A DNA stretch of 64,000 nt, taken from positions 1-64,000 of the forward strand of contig JAHIVH010000021.1 in the NCBI GenBank assembly GCA_018816735.1, read 5' to 3'. This DNA is from Pseudomonadota bacterium (GTDB taxonomy: Bacteria > Desulfobacterota > Desulfobacteria > Desulfobacterales > JAHIVH01). The notes under the pieces were generated by a model, which did no database searches, was not told where the DNA came from, and worked only from the letters and a program-made list of their open reading frames with translations. Both the position numbers and the translations under genes were made by a program. Position 1 is the stretch's first letter. Each line of letters starts with the position of its first letter. This document shows, in pieces, positions 37,618-46,876 of this stretch.

Positions 37618-38991
37618 TTAGGATTCAGACCTCGGAGTAAACACTAAATTATCCTTGAGTATTTGAATGGCGCTATTTGCAATACGTTCCACACGTGAAC
37701 GGCTTACAAGCGGTTCCATTCCAGTAAAGTTCAAGGCCAAACGATTGTTTAAAGTAGCTGAGAAAGCAGCCATAGCGCTCATCGTTGAAAGGGATGAAAG
37801 ACAACCCAATGTTTCTATGGAAAGGTCTCCATATTGTGCGGGTATGTCCACACTTCCTATGTTACTCAGGTCAATAGCCCCTGTTGTTGTCAGTTCATAG
37901 AAGTAGGCATGAAGCATGCTTCCAATTCTTCCTGTACCTGAAAATTTTGTGAGAAATTCAACACAGCGTAACATGGCAATGGCCGAATATTGTTCTTCCC
38001 GTTCAATGCTTCTTAAAATCGATTCTCGGTTCTGCCGGGCAATTTCCCAAAAATCACTATCGGCATGGGCTTGCATAAACCATACAATTACCGATGAAAA
38101 CTGGATTAAATCGTCTTCAATGGGTGATATGAGGTATTTGCGCATATCGACTTCAGAAGTCGGCGTAAAAGTACTTTTCTTTATTATTTTCTGCTCTTTT
38201 GCAACAGCCAGGATCAAAGCGGCAGTCAATGCCCCGTGGACAGTTGTTTTTTCGTTTCGTGCTCTTGTTATCAAGGATTCCAAAACCGAAGAAGGAAGTA
38301 CATGTGCAATAATAAAGGCTTGCCTCTTGCCAGGCAGTGTCCATCTATCCCATTTAAATTTTTTTGGTGCGCCCAATCGGATCATGGCTCCCAATAACCT
38401 GAATAAATGAAGAAAAAATCGTATCCGCCCTTTTATCTTTTTTGTCCATGCAGGATAAAAGTCTTCCATTCCTTGTTTTAGAGTAAGTTCAGGCAGGTTG
38501 GATGGGTGACCCGCAATAGCTCCTGATGCCGAATGGATAAGATCTCTTAGTAGATATGCAATTGACTTGCCATCGGTGATTGAATGGTGCAAACATAAAA
38601 TTACGGTAGATGTATGTGGGGTGTGCCTTACCAGAACACAACGGGCAAGAGGTCCACCAGGAGTAAAATAAGTATTGCATTCATATTCCGCCTCCTTGAC
38701 CCAAAAATCTTCAGGTGCCTCAACTATCCGCAATGGGATTTTCGGAATATTGCCACTTTCAAAATAAAGCCCTGCCCATCCCTTCCGTATAATACGCACA
38801 CGCAGCAAAGGATGTCTGGCCTGAATAGAATCAAGTCCTGCTCGTAGTGCCTTTTGGGTAAGATTACCCTGGATACATGCATGTATGACAGCGTTAACTC
38901 GACATATGTTATCAATGAGAAACAGGGACTTCTCAAAGGTAGTTAATTCTCGTTCAATTTTGGGTTCTTTTTCATAAATTTCTGGTTGCAT
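37618..38991 (-). CDS. condensation-domain acyltransferase (PapA/alcohol-acetyltransferase-like)
   Basis: A 457-aa stand-alone protein of the CoA-dependent acyltransferase/condensation superfamily. The catalytic motif is LHHSITDGKS (HHxxxDG) at about residue 135. An N-terminal half of the type LLRVRI and a long C-terminal half with helical latch (HPLLR, SNIGSVDIP) match PapA5-like and wax/alcohol acyltransferases. It likely esterifies an alcohol or phenol with an acyl-CoA. It stands first on the minus strand of the lipid-modification-like cluster, convergent with alkB. Confidence 0.75.
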   Translation of the reverse strand: MQPEIYEKEPKIERELTTFEKSLFLIDNICRVNAVIHACIQGNLTQKALRAGLDSIQARHPLLRVRIIRKGWAGLYFESGNIPKIPLRIVEAPEDFWVKEAEYECNTYFTPGGPLARCVLVRHTPHTSTVILCLHHSITDGKSIAYLLRDLIHSASGAIAGHPSNLPELTLKQGMEDFYPAWTKKIKGRIRFFLHLFRLLGAMIRLGAPKKFKWDRWTLPGKRQAFIIAHVLPSSVLESLITRARNEKTTVHGALTAALILAVAKEQKIIKKSTFTPTSEVDMRKYLISPIEDDLIQFSSVIVWFMQAHADSDFWEIARQNRESILRSIEREEQYSAIAMLRCVEFLTKFSGTGRIGSMLHAYFYELTTTGAIDLSNIGSVDIPAQYGDLSIETLGCLSSLSTMSAMAAFSATLNNRLALNFTGMEPLVSRSRVERIANSAIQILKDNLVFTPRSES

Positions 38992-39037
38992 GGCTCAGTC
39001 TACCTTATTTATATAGAAATAATTGTAGATATTATGC

Positions 39038-40456
39038 TTATCTTAATAGTGGAAGGCTACTTTGATTGTCAATGTATTTTTTATCATTACAACTGTGTCC
39101 AAGTTTATCTATCATCCATGGTAACTGCTGCTCGACGCGCACCAGGGCCATAGCGACGTTTCTCATTAAATCGGCTTCAGGAAGGGATTTTTCAAGATAT
39201 CGGATAAGCCAGGGCGCGTTTTTACCGATTAAACTTCCAACGGTATAAACCTGGATGGTGGCAGGTTTATTTGATGGTGTGCTGACTTCAACAATCTCTT
39301 CCGCACCCAAGATAAGGATGTCTCCGTTTGGATTCTGGAAGTGTGATACATTATTATTATATATTAGATAATCAAATGTAAAATTAAGCTTGAGGCTGAT
39401 AAAACCGACACCGTATTTCATCTGGATTTGGATTTTTTTTCCCTCCGGTAGAGGTGCTTCCGATACATGATCGAACTGGGGAAAATACTCAGGCATGGTT
39501 TTCACATCCCATATATGAGGTTTTATTAGTGAAATAGGTACCGGATATGTTTGGACGCAAGTGGCAAATTGGAGAGGCAGTTTACCACCATTATATGCGT
39601 AGTCCTTTTTAGGGTGAAGGAGGATCGGTGTCCCGATTTGTGCAATTTTATAGAGTGTCTGTTTAAGATCAGACCGGATACTATACAGCGGGATGTCCAT
39701 TTTACTTCCGTATGTGTGTCTTTCTTGTCTTTTTATTCCGGAATCTTCCAAAAACGTCTCCTTGCATTGCTGAATCATCATTGATGTCGCAACAGGAATT
39801 GAAGTCATTTTGGTTTCCGGGTTGGCTTTTAAGAAAAGCCGGTAAAAAAAACTGGCGGACGCCATATCATGCCAGTGTGTCAGGACAAGCAGCGTTTTTT
39901 TATTACTGATGGGCAGAAATTCAAACCTTAATGCACTCGCGTCCACATCTCCTTTATGTAATAGCGCGGAAACATCTCCGTTGTCTTCGGCAGTATACTG
40001 CCAGTAATATGCCGATTTAAGCGGAAAAGCACCCAGGTCAAATTCCTCGATATATTTCACCATGACATGATTGTCCCGCATCGCCACATTTTGTACTTCT
40101 TTATACTGAGGGAATGCAGCGAGGGTCTTGGCAATGGCAGAAAAACGCAAGCGAACCGTTTCTTCGGGAAGGTCGACCACAGTCATGGCACATGCAAGGC
40201 GGGCATTGTCATAAGATTTTATCTGTCCGTGGGTCCAGAGTTCGATTTTTTGGGGGGGCATAAATAGTATGAGTTGCCCCTCTCCAATCAGTTCGACAAG
40301 ATCATGCAGATTCACATCCATTTGGGAAAACCTGGGTAGAGGATTTTCCCAATCCACATTTTTTATATTCTTGGAATAGCCAACCGATAAGGAAGTCTGT
40401 CCAATTGACAAAACAAGAAAATATATGATAATCAATGGCAAGTTTGTTTTGTTCAT
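39038..40456 (-). CDS. exported protein with two START/SRPBCC-like halves
   Basis: Start placed at ATG 40456 (MNKTNLPLIIIYFLVLSIGQ), which begins a signal peptide; the frame is open to 40540. The 472-residue protein seems to contain two related halves, about residues 60-240 and 290-450. Each has the helix-strand pattern of SRPBCC/START lipid-binding folds (for example FAAIAKTLAAFPQYK-like, and IWDVKTMPEYFPQFDHVSEA). No catalytic motif is visible. A periplasmic lipid- or hydrophobe-binding role fits the neighbours but is inferred. Assignment to the fold is by eye only. Confidence 0.45.
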   Translation of the reverse strand: MNKTNLPLIIIYFLVLSIGQTSLSVGYSKNIKNVDWENPLPRFSQMDVNLHDLVELIGEGQLILFMPPQKIELWTHGQIKSYDNARLACAMTVVDLPEETVRLRFSAIAKTLAAFPQYKEVQNVAMRDNHVMVKYIEEFDLGAFPLKSAYYWQYTAEDNGDVSALLHKGDVDASALRFEFLPISNKKTLLVLTHWHDMASASFFYRLFLKANPETKMTSIPVATSMMIQQCKETFLEDSGIKRQERHTYGSKMDIPLYSIRSDLKQTLYKIAQIGTPILLHPKKDYAYNGGKLPLQFATCVQTYPVPISLIKPHIWDVKTMPEYFPQFDHVSEAPLPEGKKIQIQMKYGVGFISLKLNFTFDYLIYNNNVSHFQNPNGDILILGAEEIVEVSTPSNKPATIQVYTVGSLIGKNAPWLIRYLEKSLPEADLMRNVAMALVRVEQQLPWMIDKLGHSCNDKKYIDNQSSLPLLR

Positions 40457-40774
40457 ACCTATTTTCTCTTCCATCTCCATAAGATTCTTTTTTATTTGTC
40501 TATATAATATACATGTATGATAACAAATATACATATACATGAATGGTGTTAATGTCCATAAATTAGCAAAGTTTTTACTGAACCATGATTCAATGAAGGA
40601 TTGACAATTCTGAATCAGTGTTATAGGAAAATATTCATATATATTACATAATCACCCAATAAAATTGGCTGATGTTTTTTTGGAAAACAGATTGCTCGGG
40701 AATCGGAAATACGAAGCAGGTTTAATGTTCATCTTTAAACAAACAGCTGTTTTTGCAGTGTAATTGAGGGGAAA

Positions 40775-41923
40775 ATGGAATCACACAATGACCTTTACCG
40801 CCAGCTCCAACGCCACATTGATAACCATATGCCACTTCGATTTCCGGAAACAGAGTCCGGAATAGAACTCGATCTGCTCAAACACCTTTTTTCGCCTGAA
40901 GAGGCCAGGGTTGCTTTAGAAATAAGTTCCTTACCGGAGTCCATAAAAACAATTAAAAAACGAGTAAAAAAATTAAATCAAAACGATGAAAAACTTCAAG
41001 GTGTGCTTGATAACCTTGAAAGAAAAGGGGCTATTTTAGGCCCCAAATACTGGAATAAAAATGGATTTACCAAAGGCAGCTATTATAGCAAGGCCCTTTT
41101 TGTAATCGGGATGTATGAATTTCAGGCAGGCAGACTGACAAAGAATTTTGGAGAGCTTTCACATACCTACCTGAAAGAGAACTATATTCCGGAAACGCTG
41201 AAGAACAAGACCATGCAGTTGCGTACGATCCCAATAAGCAAAAGCCTGACCGTAAAAAATCATATGGCATCTTATAATAGCATCAAAGATATAATTAACA
41301 GGACGAGTCATCCTATTGTTGTTATTCCATGTGTTTGCAGGGAGTCCAAGGGGCTGATGGGGACACCCTGTAAATCAGGTGTGAGCGAAACCTGCCTGAT
41401 ACTAAATGATATAGCAGAAATGTACATCGATTTTGGATGGGGGCGTGTCATATCAAAAGATGAAGCATTGGAAATTATCAATACCGCCGAAAAAAAAGGA
41501 TTTGTTCTTGCGCCATCGAATAATCAGAACCCAAGTCATGTATGCTGTTGCTGCAGTTGCTGTTGTGAAAGCATTGCCAACTTGAAGCAGATTCCAAAAC
41601 CGGCAAAGTATTATCATACCAACTTTTATTCAAGTGTAGATGCTGAACGATGCAAGGGGTGCGGTGTATGTGAAAAAAGATGCCCCATGGATGCTGTACA
41701 AGTTAAAGATGATGTGGCGCATGTTGATACTGACAGGTGCATTGGCTGTGGTGTCTGTATTCCGACATGCCCTGATAAAGCCATCACATTGGTTGACAAA
41801 ACACAACCCTATCTACCTCCCAAAAGCGAGTCGTCAATGTATATGAGACTCATGTTTGAAAGATATGGCGTATTTGGTCTGATGAATATCCTATTCAAAT
41901 ATTTGCTAAAAATAAAACTTTAG
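40775..41923 (+). CDS. ferredoxin-domain protein with dense cysteine cluster
   Basis: A 382-aa cytoplasmic protein. The N-terminal 110 residues are helical and charged, perhaps a winged helix. The middle has CVCR...TPCKSGVSETCLI, then an eight-Cys run HVCCCCSCCCE near residue 260. The C-terminus carries two classical [4Fe-4S] motifs, CKGCGVCEKRCPMDAV and CIGCGVCIPTCPDKAI. Similar architecture is common among uncharacterised Desulfobacterota ferredoxin-like proteins. It is the only plus-strand gene within the minus-strand accessory cluster; it could supply electrons to that cluster's oxidoreductases. Confidence 0.7.
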   Translation: MESHNDLYRQLQRHIDNHMPLRFPETESGIELDLLKHLFSPEEARVALEISSLPESIKTIKKRVKKLNQNDEKLQGVLDNLERKGAILGPKYWNKNGFTKGSYYSKALFVIGMYEFQAGRLTKNFGELSHTYLKENYIPETLKNKTMQLRTIPISKSLTVKNHMASYNSIKDIINRTSHPIVVIPCVCRESKGLMGTPCKSGVSETCLILNDIAEMYIDFGWGRVISKDEALEIINTAEKKGFVLAPSNNQNPSHVCCCCSCCCESIANLKQIPKPAKYYHTNFYSSVDAERCKGCGVCEKRCPMDAVQVKDDVAHVDTDRCIGCGVCIPTCPDKAITLVDKTQPYLPPKSESSMYMRLMFERYGVFGLMNILFKYLLKIKL

Positions 41924-41994
41924 TCTCAATAGTGTGAATAAATCGATCTGCATGGCCGCTTCATATATGATGTCGCAGCGATTTTAATACCTAA

Positions 41995-43122
41995 TCAGAT
42001 ACTGAATCCGAACGTGTTAAAAACCTCTTCAAGGTCATTGTAGATTTTCTCCTTTGTGAGATTATATTTTTCTAGAGAATACTCATGAGTACTTTTATAG
42101 GTTTCATGTCTTTTTTTCTCGGCTGAAAGTATATTTGCAAAGTCATCACTGATTTCCATTCCAAAATGGTTATAAACGCTTTTTATTACCGCCTCAGGGT
42201 CTTTTATAAGATGGTCGTATAAAACAATTGCAATGCGCTGACTGTCAATACGTGGCAGGGCACGCAACATGTATTTATACATATCGACATTGATTTCATA
42301 TAATCGCTTGAACTCCGGTGAATCACATGCAGTGGGCCCTGACAGATTTTCCCAGACAGTTTTGAACAGATTGAGAACAGAAGGGATCTGTTCCAGGGGA
42401 TTTCGAATAAGCAAAATAAATCGGGAATCTGGAAAATGATCGTAGAGTTCCCACATTTTTGATGTGGAATTCGGATTTTTGGAGAGAAAGGTTTTTTCTT
42501 CACCATGGATGGTCATATGTCGTTTAAGGCAGTTTTCATAATATACTAGCAATTTTTTTCGTTCTGACCCAGAAAGGGTTTCAAATTGATTCATATCCTC
42601 CATTTTAGATAAAAAGGGAAAGAGAAAATGGAGATCAACACTCCAGAAACGAAAAAAAAAGAGCGCTTCTTCTTCTTCTGCCTGATTCATACTGACCTTG
42701 TGGATATGGTTGACATTAGAGAACAGTGCTGTCTCCTTTTTGTTCATCCATCGGGTTAGTTTATCTTTGAATAACCATTCAAGGATATGGATCAGGCATA
42801 GGCTCATTTTTCGGAATAATAGTGATGGAAAAAAAACTTCATAGGTCTTAAAGAATGCATATCGATTCTTGTCCATACACAAGACTCTGTGGAAAAAGGT
42901 AGTGCCGCTTCGGGCATTTCCTATGATAAAAATGGGTTTTTTGATCCTTATATTTTTAAAATGATGAAATAGTATATGATCCAGAAAAAGTGCGATGTTG
43001 TTTAAGATAACTCCCGGTAAGAATACCATCCACACACCCAGCATAATACAAATTTTTTTTATGGATGATGTATAAAATGAAAACCAAAGTGCCTGAAAAA
43101 AAGGTTTATAATGAAACGTCAT
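41995..43122 (-). CDS. sulfotransferase family protein
   Basis: A 375-aa protein with the PAPS 5'-phosphosulfate-binding loop IFIIGNARSGTTFFHRVL near residue 65. The 3'-phosphate segment is SRFILLIRNPLEQIPSVLNL. An N-terminal hydrophobic stretch (VWMVFLPGVILNNIALFLDHILF) could anchor it in the membrane, which would fit a lipid substrate. It transfers sulfate from PAPS to a hydroxyl or amine. Sulfate reducers normally channel APS to sulfite, so a PAPS-user is notable. Upstream DUF1254 gene on the same strand. Confidence 0.8.
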   Translation of the reverse strand: MTFHYKPFFQALWFSFYTSSIKKICIMLGVWMVFLPGVILNNIALFLDHILFHHFKNIRIKKPIFIIGNARSGTTFFHRVLCMDKNRYAFFKTYEVFFPSLLFRKMSLCLIHILEWLFKDKLTRWMNKKETALFSNVNHIHKVSMNQAEEEEALFFFRFWSVDLHFLFPFLSKMEDMNQFETLSGSERKKLLVYYENCLKRHMTIHGEEKTFLSKNPNSTSKMWELYDHFPDSRFILLIRNPLEQIPSVLNLFKTVWENLSGPTACDSPEFKRLYEINVDMYKYMLRALPRIDSQRIAIVLYDHLIKDPEAVIKSVYNHFGMEISDDFANILSAEKKRHETYKSTHEYSLEKYNLTKEKIYNDLEEVFNTFGFSI

Positions 43123-43232
43123 TGATCAATGTCTCCATCGATTGGGTTCTTCTGTCAATACCTGAAAAAATTATATTCTCCTGAGAAACAGGATAATTAA
43201 TAAAAAAATCCAAACCTGCATATATAAAAAAA

Positions 43233-43772
43233 TCAAACGTGCTGATCATTCAAGGGCGTACACTTCACCTGTTTATGTAACTGGACCAACTTGTCAGGAT
43301 CCTTTTGATTCATGATTGACGACCGGATAATGGCCATCCCCTTATCGCTTGGTGCGATGATTTTATGGGTAACCTTCCGGAACCGATCCCCATTTTTTTT
43401 CCCTGTGAGTATTAGGTTAAATTCTTTAGAACCAAATGTTTGATCATTTGTTGCGTAAAAATTACTACCGTTTCGGGCGTAAAAAGAAATAGACCAGGAC
43501 GTGTCCGGAATCGGTGCAGTAAACCGGACTGGATATTTCGATACATCGTATGTGCATAAAGAATAAAAAAGATTCGGATCAGGTTTCGGCACATTTCTCA
43601 ATCTTGGTGTAGGTATTCCTGAATGAAAAAATGTATTGGTCCCTACTTTATTATTGTATTTCATATGATGAAAAGCGATAAGCATGGCGACATTGGGCAG
43701 ATAGTAGACAAATAAAATATGTAAAAAGAATGCCAGGCTGACAGTAATTAGAGAAAAATATACAAATTTCAT
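43233..43772 (-). CDS. DUF1254-like exported protein
   Basis: A 179-aa protein with an N-terminal membrane/signal segment (VYFSLITVSLAFFLHILFVYYL). Features include the NLFYSLCTYDVSKYPVRFTAPIPDTSWSI block and SFYARNGSNFYATND, resembling DUF1254. Such proteins usually occur adjacent to DUF1214, and here the stop overlap with the next gene (four bases, ATGA) supports a two-protein unit. Function unknown. Confidence 0.7.
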   Translation of the reverse strand: MKFVYFSLITVSLAFFLHILFVYYLPNVAMLIAFHHMKYNNKVGTNTFFHSGIPTPRLRNVPKPDPNLFYSLCTYDVSKYPVRFTAPIPDTSWSISFYARNGSNFYATNDQTFGSKEFNLILTGKKNGDRFRKVTHKIIAPSDKGMAIIRSSIMNQKDPDKLVQLHKQVKCTPLNDQHV

Positions 43773-44353
43773 GCGTTTCCATTCTCCTTTATGATCAGCG
43801 GGAGAACGATTCCGCCAGGGTTTGCGACCATGTCTTTGGTCGGATGGTTTATTCTAAGCATGATGCTGAATTTTTCCCCCTTTTTTCCGGAAAAAAGCCA
43901 GTTCCCATCTTTTTTATCTGATGACAAGTGGATGGTATAATGGATGTCATTTCTTTTTAGTATGTCAAAATTGCTGAAGGAATATCGATTTTCAGGGTTT
44001 CCCAATAAATATCCGTCCTGACCGTAGACAGTAATGTTCCACCAGCGGCATTCAAAGCCCCCCCCTTTTATCTGATAATCATTACCGGATATCAGCGGTT
44101 TTCCGGAATGATCCGTTTCTGCGACAAAATATATCTGCTCATCTTTTTTTAAACCAAACAATGCAGTGAGTGTATACCAGGTTCTCGTATACATCCCTTT
44201 CTCGTCCCCCACTTGCGGTAAAATGATATACCAGGGGCCCATATACGTTCTATCCCTTTTTTCAATGTACTTCATACTGACAAATGCGGATGCCATAGCT
44301 AAAAGGAGTGCAATGAATACTATTTCAATGTGTGTTATCATTATTTCCATCAT
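43769..44353 (-). CDS. DUF1214-like protein with N-terminal anchor
   Basis: A 194-aa protein with a hydrophobic N-terminus (IVFIALLLAMASAFVSM) and the DUF1214 core ECRWWNITVYGQDGYLLGNPENRYSFSNFD. It overlaps the DUF1254 gene by four bases and starts five bases after the end of the epimerase gene. The DUF1254/DUF1214 pair is of unknown function and is found at the envelope of many Proteobacteria. Confidence 0.72.
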   Translation of the reverse strand: MMEIMITHIEIVFIALLLAMASAFVSMKYIEKRDRTYMGPWYIILPQVGDEKGMYTRTWYTLTALFGLKKDEQIYFVAETDHSGKPLISGNDYQIKGGGFECRWWNITVYGQDGYLLGNPENRYSFSNFDILKRNDIHYTIHLSSDKKDGNWLFSGKKGEKFSIMLRINHPTKDMVANPGGIVLPLIIKENGNA

Positions 44354-44358
44354 TTTCT

Positions 44359-45363
44359 CTAAGTTTCCAAATGATCCTTAAACCACTTCATTGTAATATC
44401 CATACCCTTTTCATAGGAACAAGATGGGCGCCAATTTAATTTATCCTTCGCGTTTTTAATGGAAAAGCGCAATCTTGAACCTAAATTTTTTACGGAATAG
44501 GAGGTGAGCAAGGGCCGGCTCTTTATATTGAATAATTTCCAAAAGGATTCCATGGTGTAAGCAAAACTATAGGCACATATATAGGATGTGTACCTTCGTG
44601 AGACTTTAATACCTAAATGATGAGAGAGCTTGGCAGTGAAATCTTCAAAACTGATACATATCCCGTCATGGGCAATAAACTCGTTACCAACAGCATTGGG
44701 ATTGGTTGCCATGAGCATCAGCAAATCAATCAGATTATCAATAAATAGTGGCCATATCAGGGCATTTTTTCTCCAGTAACAAAAGAATATGCTCTTAATG
44801 CCTTCGGATAAGGGTGTAATAAATGTTGTATCCCCAGGGCCATATACCCAGCAGGGATAAATGATACTTGCTGGCAAGCCCTTTTTTCCATATTCTCTAA
44901 CAATTCGTGTGGCTTCAATTTTGGAATCAGGGTAAGGCTCATGCCAGTATTCGAATTCGTCCTCTTCCGTGATCACTTTATCTTCTCTCAATCCAAATAC
45001 GTCATTGGTGCTAGTATAAATTAATAACTTGACATTGGCTTCAAGGGCTGCCTTGCAAACATTTTCTGTACCTTTCGTGTTGATGTCCCGGAATTTATCG
45101 GGGGCATCCCAATCTGAAACGATACCAGCCAAATGAAACACAACATCGATGTTCTGAAATACGTATTTAAGTTTATCAAAGTCTCTGATGTCACCTTGAA
45201 TATATTCTACCCCATTTTCTTTAAACTTCTCAATTTGGGCTCGATTTGAGGAACGACCAAGTATCCTAATGGAATAATTATCGTCCATCAGACGTTTGAC
45301 AAGATGTGATCCAATAAATCCTGTCCCGCCTGTCACAAGGACTCTTTTCATTTGTGCGTCCAT
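44359..45363 (-). CDS. NAD-dependent epimerase/3-beta-hydroxysteroid-dehydrogenase-like
   Basis: ATG 45363 is chosen because AAGGAG lies six bases upstream; the frame is open to 45579 but overlaps the next gene. The 334-residue extended-SDR protein has VLVTGGTGFIGSHL (NAD binding), the downstream D-x-R-D (GDIRDFD), FHLAGIVSD and a YPDSKIEATRIV catalytic YxxxK. It resembles 3-beta-HSD and OleD-like reductases that act on sterol-like or long-chain hydroxy substrates. No steroid pathway can be claimed. Confidence 0.8.
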   Translation of the reverse strand: MDAQMKRVLVTGGTGFIGSHLVKRLMDDNYSIRILGRSSNRAQIEKFKENGVEYIQGDIRDFDKLKYVFQNIDVVFHLAGIVSDWDAPDKFRDINTKGTENVCKAALEANVKLLIYTSTNDVFGLREDKVITEEDEFEYWHEPYPDSKIEATRIVREYGKKGLPASIIYPCWVYGPGDTTFITPLSEGIKSIFFCYWRKNALIWPLFIDNLIDLLMLMATNPNAVGNEFIAHDGICISFEDFTAKLSHHLGIKVSRRYTSYICAYSFAYTMESFWKLFNIKSRPLLTSYSVKNLGSRLRFSIKNAKDKLNWRPSCSYEKGMDITMKWFKDHLET

Positions 45364-45433
45364 ACCCTGCTCCTTGACCGGCATGCTGCAATATATCTCC
45401 CCTATAAAAATATCAACATGCAGATGTATCCGT

Positions 45434-45982
45434 TTATTTTCTAAGCCCCATAATTTTTCCCACGATTCTTCCGACATATCCCTGCGGACAAAATTCAAAC
45501 GGGCAGGTGGAACATGCAAGAACAGATAAAGTGCCGGACATGGCAAAAAAGAGAAAAACCCAGAACATCGCGTAGACATCCATATCCAATTTCAAATAAT
45601 AGTAGAGAGGATATAGAAAAATGAAGTACCAGACAAAGCAATCGATCCAGAGGCCCATTTTCATTGATTTGTTTTCCTGCTTTTCAAAAAGCCTGGCTGC
45701 CAATTTCCCGTAGAAACAAGAACAGTTTTCACCATAGTAAGGGCATCTGGCACAGACAATATAACGGATGACATAGAGTTTTATACAAAAAATGAGCGTC
45801 CAGATAAAGAATACGGAAAATCCCACTTTTAACGTCCCATATACGCCGGCCAAGAAAAAAATGAGTATCCACAACGATGTTAGTTTTGTGACAACAGGGC
45901 TCCACGGAGGATTTTTGGGATATTTACACCCATCCTGAATACATACCAGCTCTTCTTGTTCATTTGTTTTTTGATCCGTCAT
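45434..45982 (-). CDS. cysteine-rich integral membrane protein, unknown family
   Basis: A 182-aa protein with four predicted membrane helices (about 35-52, 54-75, 112-130, 135-152). Two Cys-rich patches flank them: VCARCPYYGENCSC (cytoplasmic or periplasmic loop) and ACSTCPFEFCPQGYVGR at the C-terminus. The pattern suggests Fe-S or Zn binding at the membrane. I do not recognise the family. It lies between the epimerase and SDR genes, so it probably belongs to the same cluster. Confidence 0.6.
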   Translation of the reverse strand: MTDQKTNEQEELVCIQDGCKYPKNPPWSPVVTKLTSLWILIFFLAGVYGTLKVGFSVFFIWTLIFCIKLYVIRYIVCARCPYYGENCSCFYGKLAARLFEKQENKSMKMGLWIDCFVWYFIFLYPLYYYLKLDMDVYAMFWVFLFFAMSGTLSVLACSTCPFEFCPQGYVGRIVGKIMGLRK

Positions 45983-46036
45983 GATAATTTCCTTTCTACG
46001 AATAAATGTGTTTAAACAGGGCGTACCTTTTCTTAA

Positions 46037-46876
46037 TCAGACGTAATTATTTTCAATAAATTGCTTGTATATGTTCACCTTAATTTTCTCGCTCAATGTC
46101 GGTAAAATAAATTTCATGAGACATGCTATCCGCATTTTTATACCCCCCAATACTATCCCATCATTTTTTTTTATCGATTGAATGATCATATTGGCAACTT
46201 TTTCAGGGGAAACGCCTTCCTTTTTTACAAGGGCATCGACATTACGCATTGGGCTATTGGCGTCAATATTCATCAAGGCCATACTGTTTTTAGTGATGTC
46301 GGTATTTACAAAATCAGGGCAGATGACCGTTACACCAACGGCCCCTTTTAATTCAACACGCAAAGATTCCGAAAATCCAACAACTCCGTATTTTGAAGTC
46401 GTATATGCATTTACTCCTCCGGGAGCGAGGAGACCGCAACCTGAAGAGATATTGATAATGGCACCTTTTTGTTTAATCAGTTGTGGCAAAAACTTGTGAG
46501 TTAAACGCACTATTGACATGAGATTGATACTTATGACTTTCTCAAAAATTTCCATTGAAATATCCTTGAAATTACCATTGTGTGTAATTCCGGCATTGTT
46601 AATGAGAATATCAATCGGTTGATTTTTCAGTTTATCAGAGAGTTGATCAATTTCAGACGGGTTTGAAAGATCACAGGTAAAGGTTTGTATGGTCTTTCTG
46701 TGATCACTTCCATTCTGTTTTTCAAGCAATTCTTTTTTCAAACTGTCCAAGCCTGATTTATTCAAGTCAATCAGAATTAAGGAAGCCTTTTCTCTTAAAA
46801 ACAGCTTTTCAGCCACCACCCTTCCAATCCCGCCGGCTGCGCCTGTTAGCACAATCGTTTTAGATTCTATCTCCAT
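46037..46876 (-). CDS. short-chain dehydrogenase/reductase
   Basis: A 279-aa classical SDR: IVLTGAAGGIGRVVA (NAD(P) loop), LINNAGIT, catalytic Ser in NISSGCG and YTTSKYG (YxxxK), and the C-terminal PDFVNTDIT loop. The substrate is unknown; a long-chain alcohol or ketone is likely by context. It overlaps the FAD protein gene by ten bases, so they are translated as a unit. Confidence 0.85.
   Translation of the reverse strand: MEIESKTIVLTGAAGGIGRVVAEKLFLREKASLILIDLNKSGLDSLKKELLEKQNGSDHRKTIQTFTCDLSNPSEIDQLSDKLKNQPIDILINNAGITHNGNFKDISMEIFEKVISINLMSIVRLTHKFLPQLIKQKGAIINISSGCGLLAPGGVNAYTTSKYGVVGFSESLRVELKGAVGVTVICPDFVNTDITKNSMALMNIDANSPMRNVDALVKKEGVSPEKVANMIIQSIKKNDGIVLGGIKMRIACLMKFILPTLSEKIKVNIYKQFIENNYV

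Noticed and set aside
37618-38991. Non-ribosomal peptide synthetase module
   Set aside because: Only the condensation-type HHxxxDG domain is present; there is no adenylation or carrier domain nearby, so a stand-alone acyltransferase is more likely.
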